64,000 nucleotides of DNA from Caecitellus pseudoparvulus (Eukaryota; Bigyra: Bicosoecida). The first letter of the stretch is position 1. Every line of letters begins with the position of its first letter. The notes under the pieces were generated by a model that was given only the letters and a program-made list of their open reading frames with translations, had not been told where the DNA came from and made no database searches. This document shows positions 42,278 through 51,457 of the stretch, in pieces. Position numbers and translations under genes: made by a program. Where the stretch lies: assembly GCA_965644315.1 (NCBI GenBank), contig CBFFRQ010000013.1, forward strand, positions 62,001 through 126,000, written 5' to 3'.

Positions 42278-44231
42278 ATGAGTCAAAATGCCTCCGCCGT
42301 GTACATGGTCCATGCTTCCTCCAGTGCAGCCTCCTCTCGCCTGCAGGCAGGTGTCCATTCCGGGGCGCAGTGGCAGAGAGGCAGCATGCAGGCGGTGGAG
42401 GTGCCGCACACGAGCACTGCTGCAGGCCAGCGCGAGAGAGTGCGCGCGTGGCTGAAGAATGCATCGGCGCTGAGGAAGGAGGCAGCTGCCGCGGAGCGGG
42501 CACTAGTTTCGAGCTTGCCTGTGCTGGGGAGGGTCTTGGATGTGAGCCAGGTGAGAGCAGGCCAGCGACAGCGCCCCAACGCACTGTGCAAGCCGCTGCA
42601 CGGGCTCCTGCACAGGAAGTATGGAAGGGCGCCTTTGAAGGTGATGCTGCGAGAAGGCAGGCAGAGTCGGAAGCTTTGCAACTCAAGTTTGAACGCTTGC
42701 AGGTGGGCAACGGTAGCCGGCGTTTCGTGCGCCCGGCAGCGTGAAACTCCACCTCCCCTGCCGCCTTTCCCCACAGCTGGACATGCAGCGCGCAAAGGAG
42801 GAGCTGGGCGCCTTCGACGCAACAGATGCTGCTCTGGCTGGCCTGCGCCGCAGCATGGGTGCCGTGGCTGCCAGCATTGACACGATGCGCGGCGACGGCA
42901 AGAAGGTGTACGGCGCTCTCGTACGGGACGCTGCGGCGCTGGACGAAGCCCTGGACAGTGGGCAGCAGGTGCTGCTGGAGCCCACCACGCCTCCTCAAAG
43001 CCCCTCTCTGCCCTCTCCCAGCAGCACCCCCGAGCCACCCAGCCACTCCCCTCTCCAGAGCAAGCCCTCGCATTCCCCTGTGCAGAGCACGCCGCCGGCG
43101 GCGCAGCAGCAGCCCTCGTCCAGCGCCCCCTCCACCGCCAGCACTGGCGTGGAGGGCTACGCCACCGTCATTGCCGCTCGGTCACAGCTGCAGCAGTGCA
43201 AGGCCGCCCTGGCAGCGGCTGACGACGCCTTGGCAGCGCACCGTGCCCGAGGCGGCAGCTTCCACTGGTCAGAGGCGGAGCAGTCCACGCTGGAGGCTGG
43301 CGTGACGGCGGTGCTTCGGACAGGACCACACGAAAGCCTGCCAGCCACACCCACCCCCGCCCTCAGTCGCTGGCTGGCTGATCGCCTGCCAGAGCGCCCC
43401 CCCTCCACCATCACCGCCCGTTACCGGTGGTTCGCAGGCCTTCGCGCACTGCAGAGCGAGCGCCGTGACGCTGTGGCGCTGTGGCGAGACGCCAAGACGC
43501 AACTGAGCGCCGCTCGTGTGCAGGCAGCGGCAGAGGAGGCGGCTGCCGCCGACGCTGAGGCAGCCACCTCCGCTGCCGCCGCCGCTGCTTCCACCATGGC
43601 TGCTGAGGCGGCTGCGGCAGCCAAGCGCCGTGCCGTGGCTGAGTGGCGTGCCCGCAAGCATGCTGACGCAGCCGCTGCGCGACAGGCCAAGGCGGAAGCC
43701 GCCGCTGCCGCACGCAAGGCCGCCGCTGCCTCACGCCAGGCCTCCCAGCGCCACAGAGCAGAGGCACGTGAAGCAGCGCGGGCGCGTGACGCCGCAAAGG
43801 CGCGGGCTGCGCGGGTTCTGGCGCAGGCGGCGCCGGAGGGGAGGGGGGGGTCCGCCCCCCCCCCCCGAGGCCCCTCCACTGCCCAGCGCGCCCGGCGAGC
43901 TGTGGAGGCTGGGAAAGCCCGGGCTCGAGCTCTGGGGCTGGGCGGCGGGCTGGCGGTGCAGGGGACGGCGGTGGGGGTGGCGCCACCCCCCCCTGCCCTG
44001 GGGGAGATCCGCATCCCCGTCGTGCCGGGAGGGAAGGTGCAGCGCCGGGTGGTGCCCGCGAACCCCGCCCGCCTCAGGGCTGGCACGGCCGCGTCCACTG
44101 CGCGGCAGGCGGCGGCGTCCGGCAGCGAGGGCGGTGGGCCCACCGGAAGGGGTGGTGGGCCCACCACGGCGTGGGCTGGCACCGGTGCACGCCGGGTGAC
44201 AGCGGTGCCCAAGTGGCGCAGTGGATTGTGA
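42278..44231 (+). CDS. CCDC112/CCDC148-like coiled-coil protein
   Basis: Three exons (42278-42550, 42616-42702, 42777-44231) give 604 aa. The N-terminal coiled coil (RVRAWLKNASALRKEAA, QLKFERLQLDMQRAKEEL) precedes a disordered Pro/Ser stretch. A Myb/SANT-like helix block follows (FHWSEAEQSTLEAGV to YRWFAGLRALQSERRDAVALWRDAK), then a long Ala/Arg/Lys helix ending EWRARKHADAAAARQ. This order matches CCDC112-type proteins, which act at centrosomes and cilia in animals. The end is Gly-rich and basic. Its TGA is separated by one nucleotide from the stop of the opposing gene. Confidence 0.55.
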
Positions 44232-44232
44232 A

Positions 44233-44892
44233 TTACAGCGAAGACACCCGACTCAGCTCGGCAGTGCTGCTCTGCAGGCGGGAGATGAGGGACTCGATCT
44301 GGCTGGCACGCTCCGCGGCCGAGGCGGGCGGCGACGGTGCCGGCGCAGGCTTGGCCTCCCCGCCGCGCACACTCCATGCAGGGGGGCGAAAGGGACTGCT
44401 GCTTGCGTCCCAACCCGCGCCTGCAGCACTGGCGCTGCTCTGTGGTCGCGTGGGTGTTGTGGCAGGGCTCCGGGTGCTGCCGCCAGTCCAGGCCTCGCCC
44501 TGCCGCGCGGGTGAGCTCAACTGCTGTGATGCGGGCGTACCCTGCGCCGCCTGTGCTGACAACATCGCGGTCCTCGACCTGCTGTGGCTCTCTGCTGCTG
44601 CTCTATCGTAAAATGAATCTATCTGGCTGATCTGTGGCGTGCAGGCGCGGCCGGCGGTGGGCTGTGATTGACTTGCCGTTTCGAGCGAAACGCTGCTGCG
44701 CACCAGTTCCCTCATTTGGCGAGTGAGAGTGCGCGCGTCACTGGCCTGCCGCTGGCGAGCATGCAGCGCGTCATCCACAGCAGCTTTACAGCTCTTGGTA
44801 GCCTGCAGCGCTGCTGAGACGCGCCGCAAGTCTGACTGTGCACCTTCCAGCAGGCGTTGTACCTTCCAACCGTCTTGACCGCTTCCAGCCAT
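44233..44892 (-). CDS. Small coiled-coil protein
   Basis: Single exon, 219 aa. The first 75 residues are helical (QRLLEGAQSDLRRVSAALQA, LTRQMRELVRSS). The middle is Ser/Pro/Ala-rich, and a final amphipathic helix reads AAERASQIESLISRLQSS. No transmembrane tail, so it is not an obvious SNARE. No family recognised. A perfect CGTTTCG/CGAAACG palindrome lies inside the frame at 44677-44692. Confidence 0.5.
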   Translation of the reverse strand: MAGSGQDGWKVQRLLEGAQSDLRRVSAALQATKSCKAAVDDALHARQRQASDARTLTRQMRELVRSSVSLETASQSQPTAGRACTPQISQIDSFYDRAAAESHSRSRTAMLSAQAAQGTPASQQLSSPARQGEAWTGGSTRSPATTPTRPQSSASAAGAGWDASSSPFRPPAWSVRGGEAKPAPAPSPPASAAERASQIESLISRLQSSTAELSRVSSL

Positions 44893-45050
44893 GTTGCAGT
44901 GCAGGCCTGCTTGCGAGCCGTCGCGTGTGCCAGCTCCGCGGTGACACTCAAGGCCTGTAATGGACAGAGTGGGCTGGCTGGAAGTGTTTTGTTGCCCTCT
45001 GGTGCTTTGCAGCCTTGACGCGAAGTGTACGCCGCCTGCGCAGCGCCTGG

Positions 45051-47687
45051 ATGGACACGTTTGTGCTTGCAGCCCAACCATCCTCCCAAAACGCAACTCA
45101 CAACACACCAAGCAACTCTGATGACAAGGTCGCTGTCACTGCACTGGAGGCAGCGCGCAGACTCCCTGCTTCGCCCAGTGCTCTGCCTCACAGCATGGCA
45201 TCTGGCGCCGCCTCCGGCGAGGGTGAGGCGAGTCAACCTACCCTGGGCATCGGCCAGGCCTGGTTGCGGGCTGTCAAGCGCGATGCCCTGCTGCAGTTTC
45301 TTCTGGGCGTGCACGCCTTCGGTGTCCAGCACGAGCAGGCCGTTGTGAGCCTGCTTGGCCACCCTGGCCAGCACACGCCACCCGGCCAAGCAACAACAGA
45401 GAGCAGCCAGGCAGCCAGTCCCGTGCGCCGCGGCATCAGTGCATTTGTTCTCCGGCTCTTCTCGCAACAAGAAGGGAGCAAGGTGCCCTATTCGCCAACC
45501 CGCGAAGACGTGCAGGCTGTCATGCAGTTCCTGGCGGCCAATTGTGTTGGTGTGTGGAGGTCGCTGCGGCGCGCACGCTCGCCCAGTTTGCCGCACCACG
45601 CCGCCGCGCCCCGCGTTCCGCTGCAGATGAAACCCTCACAGCTCTCTTTCTAGAAAGTGGTGTGAACTTTGACAGCGTCGGGGGCGACGTACGCCTGCTG
45701 CTGGTGGACCTCTCCAACCTCGTGCTTGACTTCCAGGCTCGCGCTGCAATGCCACAGGCCGAGCAGGCCGACGAGCCCTTCCCCCTGATAGACTTCCCCA
45801 GCACACAGCCCCAGGGGGACCAGGCAAGCGAGGACTCGAGTCAAGCGCTGCCTCCTGCCATGCGGCGCCTGCTGGCGGCAGCGCTGGCTGCTGAGCGCCC
45901 CCTTGCACTTGGTGCGGAAAGTGGTGCTCTCACAGCACTTGTGACCACCGCGCTGTCGGCGGTGCGGCAGCAGAGCGCCGCCTTGCGCCGCCAGCAAGCC
46001 GAGGGGAAGGCGACACACACGCCCATCGTGACCGTGTCACAGCTGCGTCTGCTGCGTTACATGGCAGCGCAGCACGACGACCGCGTAGGCGAGGCAGTGC
46101 AGCCCGGCAACAGCCTGCCACCCACACTTGACACATGGCCCTTCCTGCTGCCGTCCCTGGCGCAGGCAGCACACCTTCGCCCGACCTTTCGACCCCGCCC
46201 CTTGGTCTTGTTGCTGTGGTCCCTGCAACAGGCCTGGTTCGACAGCACCATGCGGAAGGCGCTGGGGTCTGCGCTGCCCTCTGCACCCGTGTGCGCAGCT
46301 CCCCACCTCATGCCGGGGGCCACGGCACCCAGTCTGAACGCCCTACGGCCCACCGATGCCCCAGGGGAGGGTGCGTGGGTGTGCTCTGGCGGCGAGGAGG
46401 ACGCTCCCCTCCTTCTGGGTGCGGAGCGCCCTCCACCAGCCACTGCCCTGGCAGCTGCGGCAAGGGAGGTGCACGGGCACTTCCCCCAGCGCCCCACCCG
46501 CCCGCGCTGGGAAGGGGGGTCTCCAGAGGAGTTCTCAGAAAGCCTTCGTAGAGGCTTGGCAGGCCTGGGGCCTGAGGAGGTGGACGCTCTGCTGGCCTCG
46601 GCATACGCGTCTACCCTCATGCTGCGGGCCACGTGCAACTTGGTGGACTTCATGCGGCAGGTGTGGTACCCACACGTCATCCTGGCACACGCCCAGCACC
46701 TGTTCCCGCCCTGGACCACACCCTCCTCGCTGGCCCGCGCAGCTGAGCTGCACGCCGCAGAGGGCACCGCCCCCACGCCCACGGCAAGCGCCGCTGCAGC
46801 TGCCCCCCCAAGCAGCCCGCAGTCTCCGCCAGGGTGGGCAGCGGCGACCCAGGTGGCCCAAGCGAACCTCGCAGCCGCTGGCTCCGCCGCCACACAGCAC
46901 TTCTACAAGCCCTTCATGCTGTCCTGGGCGCATGCCGGCCAGCCGGGCGCCTGCACCTCGGCCAGCAGCTGGATGATGGACACTCTGGCGGAGGAGGGTG
47001 ACTGGCTGCCGGCCGTGAACCCACTGTTTTTCTACTTCCCCCAGGCCCTGCCGACAGGCAAGGCTGCCGCTGGCATCCTGCAGGACACGGAGTATGTGAG
47101 CGACGGCGGCCCAGCGAGTGGCAAGGATGTGGAGGTGACAGCGATGCGCCTGTGGGAGCGCGGCGCCAGCCAGGAGCTGAAGGAGGCAGGTAGGCAGCTG
47201 GACCTGCTGGTGGACCAGGGCAGCGAGAACGCCAAGCAGTTCAAGGCTGCTGCTGGTGCCCTCAGGGCTGCTGCCAAGGCCCGCAGGGACGTGGAGAGCA
47301 AGCTGCGGAGGAACTTGGAGACTGAGGGGCGCAAAGTGGAGGAGGCATTCACGCGCCTGAAGGCCGCGCAGCAGCAGCGCACGGAGCTGTGGGACACTCT
47401 GGAAAAGCAAAACGTGGCCTATGCGTTCTTGGACAAAGTGCGGGCTCTGGTACGGCTGGGCGCTGCCTCCCGCACGTTGGCGCTTGTCACCTACACTTGC
47501 ACCCCTCCCTTCTGCACAGGCTTCGCGCGAGAACCGCTGCGTTGGATGTCGTTGCTTGGTTCAGGGAGAAGGTGGATTCTGCTGCTGCCTCGGACCCATT
47601 GCCAGGCGCAGGGCGTGCTACTTGTGCCTCCTCATTGCCGTGCTCATCGTCAACGTCGTCCTCCTCATCAACGCTGCTCGCTCCTGA
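45051..47687 (+). CDS. Tail-anchored membrane protein of unknown family
   Basis: Three exons (45051-45543, 45627-47437, 47520-47687) give 823 aa. The N-terminal two thirds are Leu/Ala-rich helices with folded-looking blocks (FLLGVHAFGVQHEQAVVSLL, TWPFLLPSLAQAAHL, LVDFMRQVWYPHVILAHAQ, WLPAVNPLFFYFPQAL). A coiled coil runs over about 690-768 (VESKLRRNLETEGRKVEEAF). A Cys-rich segment then leads to a C-terminal TM helix, YLCLLIAVLIVNVVLLINAARS, typical of tail-anchored proteins with a cytosolic bulk. The frame continues by chance through intron 2 into the next gene. The splice GACAAA|gtgcgg to cacag|GCT is required to reach the TM tail. Confidence 0.6.
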
Positions 47688-47806
47688 GCCTGTTTGAAAT
47701 GAACCCTCGCGAATTTAGGCACAGCAGCGCACCTGCACGAAGTCAAAACCAAACCATGTTAGACACAGCTCACGCTTGCAGGTGCTGCGCGGGGATTTGT
47801 GTGCCC

Positions 47807-50086
47807 ATGGACCGGTTTGTGGTGCGCAAAGCCCGGGTGGCTGTTGCCCAATTTCCGCAGGCCCGGCCAGCCCGCCGGCGCGGACGCAGGGCACGGGATC
47901 TGGACAGCCCCAGCTCCAGCAGCGCAGGGAGTGACGAAGAACTCAGCCCCAGCTACACACTCTCAACGGCGCCCACTCGAGGCGCTTCGCCTCGCAGCCC
48001 TGGCTCCGACAGCAGCACTGCTCTGGCTCAGCCAGCTCCCTCACGCGGGACGCTGCATGCGCATCTGCGACCTGTCCAGGGAAGTGTGCTGCCCCAAGCA
48101 CAGAGCTCTCCTCGTGTGCCACCCACTCGGCGCCGCAGGTGGCCGCATGGGGTGTCTGTTCTGGAGCAGCTGCGACTGCGGCGCATTGGCTGCGACGCTC
48201 ACAGAGATTTGAAGGTGGCGCGGGCTAGGCAGGATGCTGCCTGCCACGCCGCCGCCGCAGAGAGCTGCAGCCTGTGGCAAGCGCCTTCACCCAGTGTGTT
48301 GGCGGCGCCTTGTGCGGCTCATGCAGCAGCAGGGCGGTTTGCCGTGCACGTCAAGTCTCGCTGCGCAGTCTGCACGTGGGTGCCAGGGCACAGACACACC
48401 CCCCCCCACGTGTCCGTGTTCTGGCGGCTTGACAACGTGGCTGAGTCGGTCCAAGCGCTGCACCTGGACGACTACGCCTGCCTCGTCGTCACCGCATCCG
48501 GCCGCAACGCGTCTCTGAGCCTGCACCTGCACCTGGTCACAGTGGTCGCTCGCCGATGTGGCCACGCCCTCGCCGCCTCAGCTCAAGCAGCGCGAACGGT
48601 CTCCTGGCCAGACACCGGCGGCGGCCGGCCCATCCTGGCTGTGCAGTCCGCCCTCCAGGCAGGACAGGGTCCACGCCTGGCGGTGAGCTGGGGGAGCAGG
48701 CTGGCCTGCTTCACGCTGCAGCCTCCCGTGGCCGGGCAGCCGACCTGGGACCTGCCCCCCCCCACCTGGCACTGCAGCATCCTCGACCGGCGGCACACCG
48801 GGTCGCTGCATGCGTGGGCTGGCGGGCTGCAGGCGCAGCGCCAGGTGCCACAGCAGGGCGGGGGGAAGCCCCTCCCCCGGCGGCCGCGTCAGGCAGCCTT
48901 CGGGCTGGCGGCCCGCAGTGCTGGTGCGCCCAGCGTCAGGGGCGACAGGGACAGCGCGCATGGCACTAGGGGACCCACCACATCGGGGTCCGTCCCCCCT
49001 GCCTCTTCTCTGCAGGGCCAGCAAGTCACAGCACGGCCCACTTCAGCTGGCGCTGCGGTGGGCGTTAGGGTGCCGTCGGCATTGACGCGATGTCAGGTCG
49101 CGCAGAAACGCCTGTTCGACCGGGTCAAGAGTGCCTCGGGGGCGCAGCCTGGGCTGCACGCTGCACCGGGCAGCGGGCGTGTGGTGGCGGTGGAGTGGTC
49201 AGGGCAGTTTCTGCTGGTGGGCGTGGGGTCCACGCTGCAGGTGTGGGACACACACCGACTGTCCACCCCCTTATTCGGCTCCGCTGCAGAGCCCCACCTA
49301 GCGCAGTGCGTCAACGTGCACAGCCTGTTCGCTTCCCCCCTCGCCATCGTGCACCCTGCTGGCGGCGGCTTCACCTGCCCGGCCCTGGCCGCTCCCCTCC
49401 GCAGCACGGCGTCCGGACCAGGCGCCGGCGTTGAGACTCGTTTCCCTGGCTGCGCGGTGCTGGAGACATGCAAGAACCGCATTCAGGGGCTGGTGTGCAT
49501 TGGGCAAGGCAGCCTGGCACTGGTGGTGCTGGTGGATGGCGCAGCGTTCACGTTGGATGCGCAGGCCGGGCAAGTGTGCAGCATGGGGTGGGGGGAGGGC
49601 GCCCCCAGAGCCAGCACACCCTCCTTGGCGCCCCCTGCAGCCCTGCGCACGGCAGAGGCTACCGTATCAAGAGCCATCCTGAGGGCGGAACCGGTGGCTG
49701 TTCCCAGAATCGGCGCGGCGTCTGGCCAGCGCATTGTGCCCGACCCGACGGACACACGCGCCGTGCTGATCATGCATTGGCACGGGGAGACCATCCGTGC
49801 GATTCGCCTTCGACACACTGGCCGGGCGTCGAGTTGCGTTGGGGCGCTGCGCGTGCTGCCGAGTCTGCACAGCACGCAGCTGCCTTGGCAGGGCCGGGGC
49901 GCGCTGGAGGCGTTGGAAGCTGCGATACCCGTGCCTGCGTCAGGTGCGTGGGTGGCGGCCTCTGCGTCCTGCTCAGTCGGAGTGCAGGTGGTGGGGGAGG
50001 TGTGTGTTTCGTGGTCTGCAGACGTTCCCTCCTTGCTGACCCTGCGCCGCTGGCTGCAGCTCGTCAAATGCCCAGCTCGGCCATGA
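47807..50086 (+). CDS. WD-like beta-propeller protein of unknown family
   Basis: Single exon, 759 aa. The start MDRFVVRK leads into a basic, Ser-rich disordered region to about 190. From there alternating hydrophobic strands suggest propeller blades (VAVEWSGQFLLVGVGSTLQVWD, IQGLVCIGQGSLALVVLVDG, GAWVAASASCSVGVQVVGEV). Only one clear WD motif is present. In-frame ATGs upstream (47699, 47756) exist, but they would leave only 12 or 68 nt after the previous stop. The 3' end overlaps the opposing Vps2 gene by 23 nt. Confidence 0.55.
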   Translation: MDRFVVRKARVAVAQFPQARPARRRGRRARDLDSPSSSSAGSDEELSPSYTLSTAPTRGASPRSPGSDSSTALAQPAPSRGTLHAHLRPVQGSVLPQAQSSPRVPPTRRRRWPHGVSVLEQLRLRRIGCDAHRDLKVARARQDAACHAAAAESCSLWQAPSPSVLAAPCAAHAAAGRFAVHVKSRCAVCTWVPGHRHTPPHVSVFWRLDNVAESVQALHLDDYACLVVTASGRNASLSLHLHLVTVVARRCGHALAASAQAARTVSWPDTGGGRPILAVQSALQAGQGPRLAVSWGSRLACFTLQPPVAGQPTWDLPPPTWHCSILDRRHTGSLHAWAGGLQAQRQVPQQGGGKPLPRRPRQAAFGLAARSAGAPSVRGDRDSAHGTRGPTTSGSVPPASSLQGQQVTARPTSAGAAVGVRVPSALTRCQVAQKRLFDRVKSASGAQPGLHAAPGSGRVVAVEWSGQFLLVGVGSTLQVWDTHRLSTPLFGSAAEPHLAQCVNVHSLFASPLAIVHPAGGGFTCPALAAPLRSTASGPGAGVETRFPGCAVLETCKNRIQGLVCIGQGSLALVVLVDGAAFTLDAQAGQVCSMGWGEGAPRASTPSLAPPAALRTAEATVSRAILRAEPVAVPRIGAASGQRIVPDPTDTRAVLIMHWHGETIRAIRLRHTGRASSCVGALRVLPSLHSTQLPWQGRGALEALEAAIPVPASGAWVAASASCSVGVQVVGEVCVSWSADVPSLLTLRRWLQLVKCPARP

Positions 50087-51030
50087 TGCGTTTCATCTCC
50101 GCCTCGTCGGCACCCGCCCCCCCTCCACCAGCTGGCACGGCCGTGCGTGCTGTGGGCGTCGCAGTGGCGCCGGCAGGGGCCGCCACTGCTCCCGCTGGTG
50201 TGGCGCCCACCCCCGCCAGAGCTGCGCTGTGCTCCACCCCCACTTCGGCAAGAACTTGCGCCACGACGTCGTCAGCCTCCGCTTCATCGTCTTCAAAGGC
50301 GTCTGCCAGGGCGTCGTCCATCATCTCCTGTGTCATGTCCATGCGCTCCGTGGCCATGGCGAAGTCACGTGCCACATGCATCATGTTCTGCTGCTGCATC
50401 TGGGCATTCTGCTGCTTCAGCACGCCAGTGGCCTTGGCCATAGCTGTGCCCATGGACGCTGTCGCAGCCATGCTCTGTGTTGGTGGGAGGGGGAGCAAGT
50501 GCAGCTGCCGCCGGCAGGGGGCGCGCCCGTGTGCCGCAACGCACCGTCATCTGCATCTGCATGGAAGACATGTTGGCCGTGAACCCCATCAGCTTGGCCT
50601 CGTGGTTGCGCAGCTGCACCAGCTGCTTCGCCAGCGTCTTGACAACGTCTTGGTTGCCCTGTCTGGCGGCTCGCTTGATCTCTGCGGTCACCTTCTCTTG
50701 CTCCCTCTGCGCAGAGGGCAGCGTTGCAGCGAGGTGGCAGCAGCGGCACTCTCTGAGCCAGCAGGCGGGTTCACGCAGCGCTGAGCCAGGCGCCGCACCT
50801 TGTTAACCAAGCGCTGTCGCTCGACGTCTCGCTTGCCACGCTCGATTTCACGCTTCCCTTCCCTCGCGTTCTCTGCGGGGGGGGAACGCAGGGCGCTATG
50901 CGTGCGCTACCCAAGTGTGGGCGTTTCCGGGAAAGGTGCGCCTGGCTTGCCTGCCCAGTCTAGGGGCGTGGCAGCGCCTCGCACACTCACTTTTGGGATC
51001 CACAGGCTTTTGACTACCAAATGAGAACAT
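50064..51030 (-). CDS. CHMP2A: ESCRT-III subunit Vps2/CHMP2
   Basis: Four exons (50991-51030, 50799-50872, 50545-50706, 50064-50474) give 228 aa, the usual Snf7-family length. The basic N-terminal helices (MFSFGSQKPVDPKKNAREGKR is split by intron 1; IERGKRDVERQRL) pack against TAEIKRAARQGNQDVVKTLA and NHEAKLMGFTANMSSMQ. The acidic autoinhibitory part DMTQEMMDDALADAFEDDEAE and a C-terminal MIM-like DEAEMKRIMAELGI, which binds Vps4, complete it. It acts in membrane scission at endosomes, the midbody and the nuclear envelope. Introns are 118, 92 and 70 nt. All joins hold phase. Confidence 0.88.
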
Positions 51031-51457
51031 GCTGGGTGCTCAGGCACTCTGGGTGCTGCTTGGATCGACAGGGAGCTGGCGAGGCTGGAGCAGGCCAGGT
51101 GCAGCAGCACTTCACGCTGTAAACGACCCCTAGCCGCGGCAAGATACGCTAGAAGCAGGCGTGCAGAGTCGCAGGACCAGAAGTACAAAATACAGGACCT
51201 GAGCAGGCAGGGGTTGAGGCATGTTTTGGTTTTTGCGTGGTTGCCCGAATGCCTGTGAAGCTGCAGCCTCGCGAGTGCGCGACCCAGCCCCCCTGCGACA
51301 TGTGCCTGTCGGCTGCAAGCCAACCCCTTCACCACAACAAAACATTGGAACCAAGCATGCTCCAGGGGACGCCATGGCTATGGTGCTGAGTTCAGCTGCC
51401 TTTCAATCGGCTCGGCACTGGGCCAGCATGAAACGTGACTGAAACTTCCAGTTCAGC
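51031..51457. other. Divergent intergenic region
   Basis: Shared upstream region of Vps2 and DDB2. Two TGAAAC half-motifs (51429-51434, 51438-51443) lie just before the DDB2 ATG. No tRNA or exon seen. Confidence 0.5.

Noticed and set aside
40618-42744. Long version of the membrane protein running to 42744
   Set aside because: The extra part overlaps exon 1 of the next gene in another frame and follows a 16-G run; it is more likely a frame artefact.
45542-50086. Single open frame of 1514 codons spanning two genes
   Set aside because: It reads through an intron with consensus splice sites; splicing gives a clean TM tail ending at 47687, and a separate ATG starts the WD-like gene.
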